A stretch of 14,439 nucleotides of DNA from DASWVC01 sp036401335 (GCA_036401335.1 DASWVC010000211.1:1-14439), one strand, 5' to 3'; shown: positions 1 to 7,536, counted from the first letter of the stretch. Notes: a model not told the origin generated them from the letters alone. Made by a program: numbers and translations.

Positions 1-1
1 C

Positions 2-1165
2 CGGCTCGACGGGCTCCAAGCCAGTGGGCAACTGGACCGGCTGATGCGTTCGGGCCTACGGCACTGCCAGGCCTTCGCGGTCCTCGATGCCCAGGCGGCC
101 GGGGAGACCCACCCGGTGGCGGTGCGCCGCATCGGGCCCGATCTGGCCCAGAGGGTGGTGGGCCTGGCGATCGACGTGCACGGCAACCCGATCTGCTGCG
201 AGTTGTGGCCGGGCAACACGGCCGACGCCAAGACCCTGGTGCCGGTGATCGAGCGGATGCGGCGCCGCTTCGGCCTGCGGCAGATCACGGTGGTGGCCGA
301 TTCGGGGGGATGGTGAGCCAAGCGACGCTTGCAGCGTTCGAAAGCAGGGTGCCGCCGGTCGGCTACATTGTCGGGGTGCGCCTGCGGCGACAGAACGAGG
401 TGAGCACGGAGGTCTTGGGTCATCGTGGCCCGTGGTTTGAGAGCGTGCCGGAGCGGACCAAGCCCAAAGATCCGTCCCCGCTGAAACTCAAGGAAGGCTG
501 GGTCGAGAACCGTCGTTACGTGGTCTGCCTAGAGCGAGGAAGAGCGGCGCAAAGACGCCCACGCCCGCGACGCCACCGTGGCCCACCTGCGCGAGCAACT
601 GCGGCGCGGCGACAAGGGCCTGGTCGGCAACAAGGGTTACCGACGTTATTTGAACGTGGAGGGTGAGGACCATTTTCAAGTCGATGAAAACCCACTCAAA
701 GTTGAGGCCCGCTACGACGGGCGGTGGGTTTTGCGGCCCAACACCGTGCACGACGCCGAGACCGTCGCGCACGTGTACAAAACCCTCTGGACGGTGGAGC
801 AGAGTGTTCGCACGGCCAAAGCGGTCCTGGAAACCCGGCCCCTCTACCACCAGAACGACGACGCCATCCGGGGTCAGGTCTATTGCCGTTTTCTGGCTTT
901 GACGCTCAAAGCCGAGTTGGAGCGGCGCCTGAAAGGAGCCGGATCGGTGAGCGAAGGGGACCCCGTGCTGCGTGGCTTGGAAGGCCTGCAGGAAGTGGAA
1001 CTCACCTTCGAACACCAACGCTTTCTTCTGCGGACGGCCTTCTTGGCCGAAGCATCGGCGGCCTTGCGGGCGACCGGCGTGGCCGCACCGCCCCCCTTGC
1101 GCGAACGCTCTCCTTTGGCCACGTCCGCCGAAGTGCAGTGCCAAAGCACTTTGGCGTTTTTGTAA
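2..1165 (+). pseudogene. IS1634-family (IS4 superfamily) transposase, 5'-truncated by the window edge and broken by two frameshifts
   Basis: The coding sequence enters from the left edge and is readable only by joining three frames: 2-310 (frame 2), about 310-530 (frame 1) and about 533-1165 (frame 2). The joined protein carries the IS1634-type landmarks in order: VVGLAIDVHGNPI, WPGNTADAKTL, VVADSG followed by MVS (second catalytic Asp region), a linker ending RRYVVCL, KDAHARD, VGNKGYRRYL, RYDGRWVLR.NT, then LWTVEQSVRTAK, which holds the E-x6-K part of the IS4 signature, and LETRPLYH. The first break is at a run of six G (304-309) and the second between about 529 and 541, where frame 2 would meet a TAG at 530. 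The first catalytic Asp could not be placed confidently. Two breaks point to a decaying copy; sequencing error is the alternative. The family assignment comes from recalled motifs and is firm at superfamily level. Confidence 0.85.
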
Positions 1166-1237
1166 GTAGCTTCCCGCCAATAACTTACTAATTCGGGGTG
1201 TTCAAGATGGGTCAAACTCAACGGCTTTTGCGGCATC

Positions 1238-1255
1238 GTGCCACTGGAGTGGCAC
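1238..1255. repeat. Perfect palindrome with 8-bp arms downstream of higA
   Basis: GTGCCACT and AGTGGCAC flank a GG spacer. The palindrome lies 5 bp past the higA stop codon and 72 bp past the transposase stop. It could act as a hairpin at the end of the higBA transcript, although no T-run follows on either strand, or it could be part of the IS terminal repeat. Confidence 0.6.
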
Positions 1256-1259
1256 TGCA

Positions 1260-1625
1260 TTATCGGGCAGGAATTTTCTGGAGCAGCACTTCCGCTGGAA
1301 TGCCGAGCCCGCGGTGAAGGGCGCGGATCATGCCGATGCTCAGCGGCCGCTTGTGATTGAGGACTTCGGAAACCCGGTTTTTGCCGGGAAAAAACTTCTC
1401 CAGGTCTTTCTGCCGGAGCCCTTCCTGCTCCATGCGAAACTTGATCGCCTCCACCGGATCGGGGAGGTCGATGGGAAAGTGTTCTTGTTCGTAGCGCTCC
1501 ACGAGCAGTGACCAGAGTTCCAATTCCGCCTCCTTGGGGGAACCGGGCGTGGCCTCCATGAGGGCTTCCACGCGAGCCAACGCCGCGGCGTATTCCGCCT
1601 CGGTCTTGATGATCTTCGCTTTCAT
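1260..1625 (-). CDS. higA: HigA-family antitoxin, XRE-type helix-turn-helix
   Basis: This 121-residue protein resembles the HigA antitoxins of COG5499. The N-terminal half (about 1-50) is helical and charged, with the pattern EYAAALARVEALM...PGSPKEAELELWSLLVERYE typical of that group. The C-terminal half (about 57-112) is an XRE/Cro-type DNA-binding domain with IKFRMEQEGLRQKDLEKFF and VSEVLNHKRPLS, the recognition-helix region. It should neutralise the toxin encoded just upstream and repress the shared promoter. The ATG lies 9 bp after the higB stop, so the two genes are co-transcribed in toxin-first order, as is usual for higBA. The start is the first Met before the conserved KAKIIKTEAEY. 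The remnant IS abuts the 3' end but does not appear to remove conserved residues. Confidence 0.88.
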   Translation of the reverse strand: MKAKIIKTEAEYAAALARVEALMEATPGSPKEAELELWSLLVERYEQEHFPIDLPDPVEAIKFRMEQEGLRQKDLEKFFPGKNRVSEVLNHKRPLSIGMIRALHRGLGIPAEVLLQKIPAR

Positions 1626-1634
1626 GGTCAGTCA

Positions 1635-1928
1635 CTAGATAGTCGTGGCGTCAATCTTGTCGTACTCCGCATGGGTGCCGACGAAGCGGATGAAGACGAT
1701 GCCGGTGTTGTAATGCATTTTAACGATCAGGCGGTAGGCATTGCCTTTTATGTTGAAGACCGCCCGATTGCCGGGCAGGAAGTCGGCGGATAGGTAGCGG
1801 TTTTTGATTTTCTGCGGTCTTTGCCAGCCAGCCGCCTCGGTTTCATGAAACCATGCTTCCAGCGGAGTCTTGCCGTCGGCGTGGTGTTCATAGAAGTCGC
1901 GGAGCGTTTTGCGGGCGATGACCCTCAT
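1635..1928 (-). CDS. higB: HigB-type toxin, RelE-superfamily mRNA interferase (HigB_toxin, PF09907-like)
   Basis: This is a 97-residue toxin starting at the ATG of MRVIARKTLRDFYEHH. The reading frame runs further upstream to a GTG at 2036, but that stretch is unlike the family and covers the candidate operator, so the internal ATG is preferred. The family pattern is complete: RVI.RKTLR.FYE at the N-terminus, ..EAWFHETEAAGW, SADFLPGNRAVFNIKGNAYRL in the middle, and IVFIRFVGTHAEYDKID at the C-terminus. Members of this family cleave mRNA in a translation-dependent way; that activity is inferred here from family. The antitoxin gene follows after 9 bp. Length is normal, with no frameshift or premature stop, so the toxin may be functional. 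No Shine-Dalgarno sequence is obvious, which would keep toxin expression low. Confidence 0.88.
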   Translation of the reverse strand: MRVIARKTLRDFYEHHADGKTPLEAWFHETEAAGWQRPQKIKNRYLSADFLPGNRAVFNIKGNAYRLIVKMHYNTGIVFIRFVGTHAEYDKIDATTI

Positions 1929-1963
1929 GGACAGGTTAGTGCGACGGAGCAGGAACTCGAAGA

Positions 1964-1988
1964 GAAAGTTCCCGTTTTGGGAACTTTC
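1964..1988 (-). promoter_or_regulatory. Candidate HigA operator: inverted repeat with 10-bp arms upstream of higB
   Basis: GAAAGTTCCC (1964-1973) and GGGAACTTTC (1979-1988) are perfect inverted repeats around a GTTTT spacer, 35-60 bp upstream of the higB start codon. HigA and HigBA complexes of known systems bind palindromes in their own promoters, so this is the natural candidate for the autoregulatory site. No convincing -10/-35 pair was recognised around it. It could instead form an RNA hairpin if transcription starts further upstream. Confidence 0.6.
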
Positions 1989-2105
1989 CCAAACCCAACT
2001 GGTTGAGGCGGAACCGTCCTGAATGCCGAAAGGCACTGGAAACTCCTCCGTAGAACTCGCCGGCCTTGCCCTCGACGAAGAGTAGCAGAAATGGCATCTA
2101 GGAAA

Positions 2106-2180
2106 TGGAGGCGGGAGTGGGAATCGAACCCACGAATAGAGGTTTTGCAGACCTCGGCCTTACCACTTGGCTATCCCGCC
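2106..2180 (-). tRNA. tRNA-Cys (anticodon GCA)
   Basis: The minus strand folds into a standard cloverleaf of 75 nt including the encoded CCA. The acceptor stem is GGCGGGA (2180-2174) with TCCCGCC (2116-2110), the D-loop contains AAGTGGTAAG, the anticodon arm GAGGT-CTGCAAA-ACCTC has anticodon GCA, and the T-arm has GTGGG-TTCGATT-CCCAC. The discriminator base is T (2109), as in bacterial tRNA-Cys, followed by a genomic CCA (2108-2106). The methyltransferase gene ends 44 bp upstream, and the higBA pair and IS remnant lie past its 3' end. Confidence 0.97.
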
Positions 2181-2224
2181 ACCGGATCGAATCGACATCA
2201 TCGCTTGGAAAGGCGTGCTGTCAA

Positions 2225-3397
2225 TTACGTTAAGGCTTCAGGCGCGCCCGGTTTCAACGCAGCGCTGAGGCTCTGGTGCTTGATCCCGAAATGGGCTTGG
2301 AAGGCCTCAACTTCCCGCCACTTTTGCACCTGATCAGTCGCCTTGAGCTGTTTAGCGGCCATGATCAAGCGGTTTTTGTGCGTGTGCTCGAGGCTGATAA
2401 ACTCCTGGATGCGCGTCTGGTAGCCGGATGCCTCCAGGCACAACGCCCGGATGGCGTCGGTGACCGATTCAGCCAGCCGGTCCACCTCGATCCCAAAACG
2501 AAAGAGCGGCTCCAGCCCTGGCGGCGCCTGAATCTGGGGACGCACTTCCTGGTGGCAACAGGGGGCTGCCAGCAGCCACCGGGCGCCTGCCTGGACGCCT
2601 TTGCGCAACGCGTCGTCGGTGGCCGTGTCGCACGCATGGAGGGCGACGACCAGGTCCGCACCGGTGACCTCCGTTTGCTCGATGTCCTGCGCGTCAAAAT
2701 GAAGGCCGCTGAACCCGCAGTCCCGGGCAATGCCGTTGGCCAGTTCCACCAACGGCCGGCGCTTCTCCACCCCCCGGACGTCCACCTCGAGGCCTTGTTC
2801 CACCAGGTACTGGTAAAGCGCGAACGTGAGGTAGCCTTTGCCGCAGGCGAGGTCCACGACCCGGACGAGGTTTCCCGACCGAAACTCTCGGACCAGCGGC
2901 GCCACCAGCTCGATAAAATGATGGATCTGACGGTATTTGTCGCCCATTTGCGGGCTGGGGCGGCCGGCAGGGTCCAGCACGCCCAGCGGCTGCAGGAACC
3001 GCTCGTCCCGTAACGCTCGCGCTTTCGGCTGGTCGTGCGGCAAAGGAACCGCCTCCCTCTGTTCCGCATGATGCGTCATGCGCGGTTTTCCTCGCCGATT
3101 AAACAAGAGTTGCCGCCGTTCGACGTCCGTGAACAACGTTGCGGCCAGACTCGCGGTGCCCACCCAGCCGCGCACGGCAGCCAAGGCGTCCGTCAGTGGA
3201 AGGTTTTTTGTGATGTCTTTGTCCGGAAAACGGTGCAGGAACGAAAGGTGCAACCCGCCCTGGATCTCGACCAGGCGAAGGTAGACGTGCTCCTGGCCGT
3301 CCAGTTCCCCACGCAACTTGCCCAAGGTGAGCTTACGGAAGCTGCCGTCCCCCAATGAGCTTTGCAGGGTACCCAAAAAAACTTCGACTGGATTCAT
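2225..3397 (-). CDS. SAM-dependent methyltransferase (class I Rossmann, Methyltransf_32/PF13679-like)
   Basis: The protein has 390 residues. The first 140 form a family-specific N-terminal region without a recognisable domain. Then come MGDKYRQIHHFIELV (151-165), the SAM-binding motif I VDLACGKGYL (181-190), an acidic motif II region around GVEKR (209-213), DAQDIEQ (235-241), LVVALHACDTATDDAL (249-264), and APCCHQE (278-284). The K/Q-rich lead-in before motif I, LHACD and the PCCH segment are shared with the methyltransferase group that includes eukaryotic METTL25/RRNAD1-like proteins. The substrate of such bacterial proteins is not known to me and is not assigned. The start is the ATG before NPVEVFLGTLQ, with no Shine-Dalgarno sequence. 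It lies 48 bp downstream of the helicase gene in the same direction, so co-transcription is likely. Confidence 0.85.
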   Translation of the reverse strand: MNPVEVFLGTLQSSLGDGSFRKLTLGKLRGELDGQEHVYLRLVEIQGGLHLSFLHRFPDKDITKNLPLTDALAAVRGWVGTASLAATLFTDVERRQLLFNRRGKPRMTHHAEQREAVPLPHDQPKARALRDERFLQPLGVLDPAGRPSPQMGDKYRQIHHFIELVAPLVREFRSGNLVRVVDLACGKGYLTFALYQYLVEQGLEVDVRGVEKRRPLVELANGIARDCGFSGLHFDAQDIEQTEVTGADLVVALHACDTATDDALRKGVQAGARWLLAAPCCHQEVRPQIQAPPGLEPLFRFGIEVDRLAESVTDAIRALCLEASGYQTRIQEFISLEHTHKNRLIMAAKQLKATDQVQKWREVEAFQAHFGIKHQSLSAALKPGAPEALT

Positions 3398-3445
3398 CGT
3401 AAAAAAGTCCCGGCTTCAGAACAGGTAAATTGACGGGGGTTAAGC

Positions 3446-5425
3446 TTAAACAACCTCCAGCTTGCACTTGGGCAGGGCTTCCAGGAAAGCCCGTCCGTAA
3501 GGCTTGCTCAGGATCCGGTTATCGAGAATGACCACAATGCCGTGATCCGTTCGGGTCCGAATCAAGCGACCCACCCCCTGCCTGAGTTTGAGGATCGCTT
3601 CCGGCAAGGAAAATTCCGTAAACGGGTCGCCGCCCTGAGCTTCGATGTACTCCAGTTTTGCCTCGGTCAACGGGTGATCGGGCACGGCGAATGGCAGCCG
3701 GGTGATGATGACGTTTGACAGCGCCTCGCCAGGCACGTCGACGCCCGCCCAGAAACTGTCGGTGCCGAAAAGGACGCCGTTGCCCGATTTCCTGAACTGC
3801 TCGAGCAGCCGGGTGCGCGACCCGCTTTGTCCCTGCACGAGAAACGTGTATTGATCGTCGAACTCGGCTTCGAACCGTTCGGCCATGGCCGTCATGGCTT
3901 TGTAGCTTGTAAAAAGCACAAAGGCACGCCCGCTGGTTTCTTTGACGAAATGCCGGATCCAATGCTCAAGCGCATCGTTGTACGCCGGGTCCCGCGGGTC
4001 GGGCATCTTTTTCGCCACGTACAGGCGCATCTGCTTCTCAAAATCGAACGGGCTGCCGATCTGCACGGCTTCAACCTCCGCTGCCCCAATCCGGTTTCGG
4101 AAATAGGCCAGGTCCTTGCGGCCGACGGAAAGCGTCGCGCTCGTCATGATGCAGGTGCGGCCTTCCGGGAACAGCAGGTAGCCAAGGGTCGCGGCGATGT
4201 CGACCGGTGCGGCATTCAGGCTGAGGAATTGTCCCGCCCGTCCGCCGCGTTCGATCCAGAAAACGTGGTTTTCGGGAGTCTGACCAAGAAATTCAGCCAC
4301 CCCGACCCGTGCGTCCCGAACCCGGCGGCCAAGGTCCTGCAGTTCAGCTTTGAGCTTTTCGTCCTCGGTGTCCTTGACCACGCCCACTACCGCTGATTGC
4401 ACGCGGGCCAACGCCGTCGTGATGGAATCAGGCACCAGTTCCGGGTGCCTGACCCGGCATTCACGGCCCCGGCGGAAGTCACCGGCTTGCTCCACCGCTT
4501 GGAAAAACCGGTCCAGGAGCTCGCACGCATCGGCCGTTTCCCGCACGGCCTCGGCTTGACGCAAAAGTGAAAACAAACCTTTTTGCGTCTTGGGGTTGTG
4601 CAAACGGTGGAGGGCCTGGCGGACGCCGTAATGGGAAACGTTCAGGCCGATCTGACGGGCGGCCACTGCCTCAAGCGTATGGGCTTCATCGAAGATGACA
4701 AAATCGTTCGGGAAGAGGTACCCGCTCGCCCGGTTTTCCGCATCGCCAGCGTTGTGGAGCGCAAGGAAAAACAGGGTGTGGTTAACCACAATCACGTCGG
4801 CTCCGATCACCTGTTTGCGAGCGTTCTGGTAAAAGCAGCGGCCGCCCGCGCCGCAGGTTTTTGGCATGCAGATGTGCGCCTCGCTGCAGACCTGACTCCA
4901 GACGGCCGGATCGGGCTCAATGTCAAAGTCGCTTAAAGTGCCTTCCGTCGTGCGTTCGCTCCACGCTTTGATGCGCCGCAGCTCTGCCTGTTCCGGGCTG
5001 GTGAAAAGTTCCCCCTCGGACTGCAGGGCGCGGGCCAGCCGGGTTGGGCAGAGGTAATTCTGCCGCCCCTTCAACAGCACGGCTTTAAAGGGCCGGTCCA
5101 GCAGTTTCTGGACGATCGGAATGTCTTTCTGAAGCAGTTGCTCCTGCAGGTTGATGGTGTGGGTCGAAACGATCGCTTTGCGGTTTTCCTCCAGCGCGTA
5201 GCGAATGGCTGGAACAAGGTAGGCCAGGGATTTTCCAACCCCGGTTCCCGCCTCCACGACCAGGTGGCGCTGCTCCGACAACGTGCGGGCCACCGCGACC
5301 GCCATCTCTTGTTGTTCAGGGCGATACTCAAAATTCCTGGCTTTCGACAGCAAACCCTCGCGGTCGAACATCTCGCGGATGCCCTGCGCGAAGTCGTTGT
5401 CAAAGTCCTCCCGGAGCGCGATCAC
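3446..5425 (-). CDS. dinG: DinG/YoaA-type ATP-dependent DNA helicase (XPD-like superfamily 2, iron-sulfur)
   Basis: This 659-residue helicase has YRPEQQEMA (Q-motif region, 34-42), Walker A EAGTGVGKS (58-66), DEAH box (246-249), MTSATLS, a GTDSFWAGVDVPGE motif V region, and QGVGRLIR (616-623, motif VI). Four cysteines fit the Fe-S ligand set of the family: C126 in NYLCP, then C186-x4-C191-x5-C197, which reproduces the last spacings recalled for E. coli DinG. A fifth cysteine (C180) lies nearby. Proteins of this family unwind 5'-tailed or forked DNA, D-loops and R-loops during repair. No exonuclease domain is fused at the N-terminus. Translation starts at a GTG with AAAGG a few bases upstream, one of the few clear ribosome-binding sites here. 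The exact subfamily (DinG or YoaA) is not resolved. Confidence 0.93.
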   Translation of the reverse strand: MIALREDFDNDFAQGIREMFDREGLLSKARNFEYRPEQQEMAVAVARTLSEQRHLVVEAGTGVGKSLAYLVPAIRYALEENRKAIVSTHTINLQEQLLQKDIPIVQKLLDRPFKAVLLKGRQNYLCPTRLARALQSEGELFTSPEQAELRRIKAWSERTTEGTLSDFDIEPDPAVWSQVCSEAHICMPKTCGAGGRCFYQNARKQVIGADVIVVNHTLFFLALHNAGDAENRASGYLFPNDFVIFDEAHTLEAVAARQIGLNVSHYGVRQALHRLHNPKTQKGLFSLLRQAEAVRETADACELLDRFFQAVEQAGDFRRGRECRVRHPELVPDSITTALARVQSAVVGVVKDTEDEKLKAELQDLGRRVRDARVGVAEFLGQTPENHVFWIERGGRAGQFLSLNAAPVDIAATLGYLLFPEGRTCIMTSATLSVGRKDLAYFRNRIGAAEVEAVQIGSPFDFEKQMRLYVAKKMPDPRDPAYNDALEHWIRHFVKETSGRAFVLFTSYKAMTAMAERFEAEFDDQYTFLVQGQSGSRTRLLEQFRKSGNGVLFGTDSFWAGVDVPGEALSNVIITRLPFAVPDHPLTEAKLEYIEAQGGDPFTEFSLPEAILKLRQGVGRLIRTRTDHGIVVILDNRILSKPYGRAFLEALPKCKLEVV

Positions 5426-5491
5426 AGAACCTTTAACGTACGCTTATTTGCCCCTGATTTCAAAGGGGACCAGAGGCAAAACCGACGTGAG

Positions 5492-6610
5492 TCACCCTAA
5501 AAAGGGCACCGGCCGATTCTGGGTGCGCAGGTAGAGGAGGACCACGCCGACCAACAAAAAGAGGGTGGCCGGCGCCCACGCCGCGACCATCGGCGGGACG
5601 CGTGAACCCTGGCCCAAGGCCAGAAAAACGTTGCTGGAAAAGTACAAACCAAGAAACAGGAACAACCCGCCCGCCACCCCGCCGAGTGCACCCCGGCGGG
5701 AGAACACCACGCACATGGGGCTGGCCACCAGCACCACAACCAGGGCGTTCCATGGCAGGGCGTACCGGTACCAGAACTGGGTTTGAAACTCGGCCAGGTT
5801 TGCCGGAGGGAAATCCACGTTGGTCTGGAGATAATGTTGCAGCTGCGGCACCGTCATGAACTTGCCTTTCAGGGCTGAGCTCCCGAGCTGCCAAGGGCTT
5901 TCCGTCCACCCCAGCTGGGCTTTGCGCTCGAAATATTGTTCTTTGACGACGTCGCCTGCAGGATTGACGTAGGTGAACTTACCTTTGAAAAAGGTCCACA
6001 GACCCTGCGCTGGATCGTGGAAGGCGGACTGAGCGTAGACGGTAAACAGGATGGTGCCGGAGGCATCCTCCTGGATGATCTGCAACCCTTCAAGGCTTTG
6101 GGTTTTGGTGTTCAAGTGCTGGATAAACCAGGTCCGATGATCTTTCCGGTTAACGAAAATATGGCCGTCGAGGTTCGTCGTCTTGGATTTTCCGCGGGCG
6201 ACCTCGTCAACCATGTAAGTGGCCGCGTACTCGCCACGGGGAGCAAGCTCGAAGTTGAGGTAGGTGGACACCCCGGTAAGAATTCCGCCCAGAATAATCA
6301 ACGGCAGCAGCACCCGGAACACGCTTCGACCGGCTCCCAGCATGGACACGATCTCATTCCGGCGTGACATCCGGGTGAGCACGTACAAAAGGCCGAGCAA
6401 AACGGAAAGCGGGATCCAGTTTACCAGGATGAACGGCAGTTGGGCCAGGTAGAACAGCGCAATTGTGCTGACCGAAAGGTGAGCATCCTGAAATGTCGCC
6501 GTATTCTCGCCCAGGTCGTAAATCAACCAGATCGCAACCATGCCGAAAAGCGCGTAGCAAAACGGCACCAGAAAGTTCTTGAGCAGGTAACGATCAAAAA
6601 TTCGAAACAC
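5492..6610 (-). CDS. LptG/LptF-family permease (YjgP/YjgQ), lipopolysaccharide export
   Basis: The 372-residue membrane protein has the family architecture: three N-terminal membrane segments (about 12-32, 48-78, 98-118), a periplasmic beta-rich domain (about 120-280), and three C-terminal segments (about 285-304, 311-331, 341-362). The opening FRIFDRYLLKNFLVPF and the cytoplasmic loop TRMSRRNEIVSMLGAGRSVFRV, which contacts the LptB ATPase in known systems, are diagnostic. It should form one half of the LptFG complex that extracts LPS from the inner membrane. The C-terminal hydrophobic order resembles LptG more than LptF, but the two are not separable by eye. The start is a GTG that overlaps the end of an upstream small ORF by 17 bp. 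No LptB, LptC or second permease gene is nearby. Confidence 0.9.
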   Translation of the reverse strand: MFRIFDRYLLKNFLVPFCYALFGMVAIWLIYDLGENTATFQDAHLSVSTIALFYLAQLPFILVNWIPLSVLLGLLYVLTRMSRRNEIVSMLGAGRSVFRVLLPLIILGGILTGVSTYLNFELAPRGEYAATYMVDEVARGKSKTTNLDGHIFVNRKDHRTWFIQHLNTKTQSLEGLQIIQEDASGTILFTVYAQSAFHDPAQGLWTFFKGKFTYVNPAGDVVKEQYFERKAQLGWTESPWQLGSSALKGKFMTVPQLQHYLQTNVDFPPANLAEFQTQFWYRYALPWNALVVVLVASPMCVVFSRRGALGGVAGGLFLFLGLYFSSNVFLALGQGSRVPPMVAAWAPATLFLLVGVVLLYLRTQNRPVPFLG

Positions 6611-6824
6611 CGAATACTCTTAGCTGGTCTTTGAATTTGAAAATCCTGGGAAGCAATTGCCCCTCAAGGTAGGCGAGGCCGGCGCAAGACGGTGCAAGCA
6701 CCAAGCTCTGAAGGCGCGAAATAACGGCCCGGTAAGGCGTCCGCTCCGGCAGACGAAGCTCCGGCGTGAACCAGCTCAAGAAAAAGCATGTCCCCGCAAG
6801 TACAATCAGAAGTTTCCGGCCCAT
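6594..6824 (-). CDS. Small hypothetical protein, possibly membrane-anchored or exported, overlapping the lptG-like start
   Basis: This is a 76-residue reading frame starting at an ATG and ending 17 bp inside the permease gene. The N-terminus MGRKLLIVLAGTCFFLSWF is a basic stretch followed by a hydrophobic run, consistent with a signal peptide or single membrane anchor. The remainder is basic, with no recognised domain. Translational coupling to the permease would fit the overlap. The absence of a Shine-Dalgarno sequence and of known relatives keeps it tentative; it may be a spurious ORF in the permease leader. Confidence 0.4.
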   Translation of the reverse strand: MGRKLLIVLAGTCFFLSWFTPELRLPERTPYRAVISRLQSLVLAPSCAGLAYLEGQLLPRIFKFKDQLRVFGVSNF

Positions 6825-6927
6825 ACGCTGGTTGCCGGATAATAATTCACCCCTGCCCGTTAAGGCAAGGGAATCCGTTGCGGTTCAACAAGGCAGCCAA
6901 ATGCGCCTTGATCTCCACGGCGATCGG

Positions 6928-7536
6928 TCAGACCGCAATCACGCCCGGTTGTTCGACGCTGAAGGCCGCGATCAAACGTTGAATGGCTTGGTCCAAGGCA
7001 CCGACAGCCTGGGCCATTTCAGCGCTTTCGGGCGCATCGCGTGCCTGCAGTTTCGCGTTTACGCTGTGGACCCCGAAGCTGGCGGCGAGCAGGTCGGAGC
7101 TGACCTCATCATGAATCACCTTGCGGACACGGTCGGCTTCTTCCTGGCGTCCCAGCAAACGGTCCCCCGTGATCACCAGTTCCGGTTCCGCCAGGGCTTC
7201 CTGATCCAAGAGAACGAGCACATAGCCGTCTGACCGCCGGGTGGCACGTCCGGGAATCGGCCGTCGGAAGTCAGGGGGCCTGAGCACACACGGAAAGAAG
7301 GACGTTTCGGCCAAGCCATTCACCGAAGGAGGTTTGACCGAAGCGGCTTCATTCTCCCAGACCAGGATCCGGCTCACGGACAACGCCTTCAGCTCGTCAC
7401 TCCCAAATCCCGTCACCTCCTGGAAGGTTTCATTCCAACAAACCAGGTTGGCCTCACCCTCATGGCCGAGGGCCGTGGCCACGCGAAACTGGTCAAGTCC
7501 GTAGCAGAGGGCCTTTAAATCTTTGCTGACTGACAT
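6928..7536 (-). CDS. PAS-domain protein with histidine-kinase-like phosphoacceptor helix but no ATPase domain
   Basis: The protein has 202 residues from the ATG of MSVSKDLKALCYGL. Residues about 10-110 look like a PAS sensor: LVCWNETFQEVTGFGSDEL is the typical N-x-x-F-x-x-x-T-G PAS signature, and the last strands read DGYVLVLLDQE. Residues about 130-195 (EADRVRKVIHDEVSSDLLAASFGV...) resemble the dimerisation and phosphoacceptor segment of NarL/DesK-type sensor kinases, with H142-D143-E144 as candidate phosphoacceptor motif. The HATPase domain that should follow is absent: the frame ends seven residues after IAAFSVEQ. The frame extends upstream to an ATG at 7632, but that codon sits in the loop of a hairpin, so the internal ATG was chosen. 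It could be a stand-alone phosphotransfer or dimerisation partner, or a remnant kinase. It is leftward, upstream of the lptG-like gene. Confidence 0.65.
   Translation of the reverse strand: MSVSKDLKALCYGLDQFRVATALGHEGEANLVCWNETFQEVTGFGSDELKALSVSRILVWENEAASVKPPSVNGLAETSFFPCVLRPPDFRRPIPGRATRRSDGYVLVLLDQEALAEPELVITGDRLLGRQEEADRVRKVIHDEVSSDLLAASFGVHSVNAKLQARDAPESAEMAQAVGALDQAIQRLIAAFSVEQPGVIAV

Larger units (their letters stand above)
1..1259 (+). mobile_element. Remnant insertion sequence (IS1634-like), left end outside the window, right end tentative
   Basis: The element contains the broken transposase. Its left end lies before base 1. The right boundary is inferred. TGCAGTGCCA occurs near the transposase stop (1134-1143), and its reverse complement TGGCACTGCA occurs at 1250-1259, immediately before the stop codon (1260-1262) of the convergent higA gene. 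The outer copy overlaps an 8-bp-arm palindrome at 1238-1255. This could be a terminal inverted repeat, but the partner end is not visible, so no target duplication can be checked. Confidence 0.5.

Noticed and set aside
880..1635. Long minus-strand reading frame across the transposase 3' end and higA region
   Set aside because: It is antisense to the transposase and lies out of frame over higA. Its composition is Arg/Gly/Pro-rich, as expected of a shadow frame in GC-rich DNA.
1929..2036. N-terminal extension of HigB from a GTG at 2036
   Set aside because: The extra 36 residues do not resemble the family and cover the palindrome proposed as operator. The ATG at 1928 starts the conserved RVIARKTLR.
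2276..3013. 245-codon plus-strand reading frame opposite the methyltransferase
   Set aside because: The minus-strand frame encodes recognisable methyltransferase motifs through this region; the plus-strand frame has none.
5451..5468. CCCCT/AGGGG inverted repeat between the permease and helicase genes as terminator
   Set aside because: The stem has only five base pairs, with an eight-base loop and no T-run, which is too weak to call.
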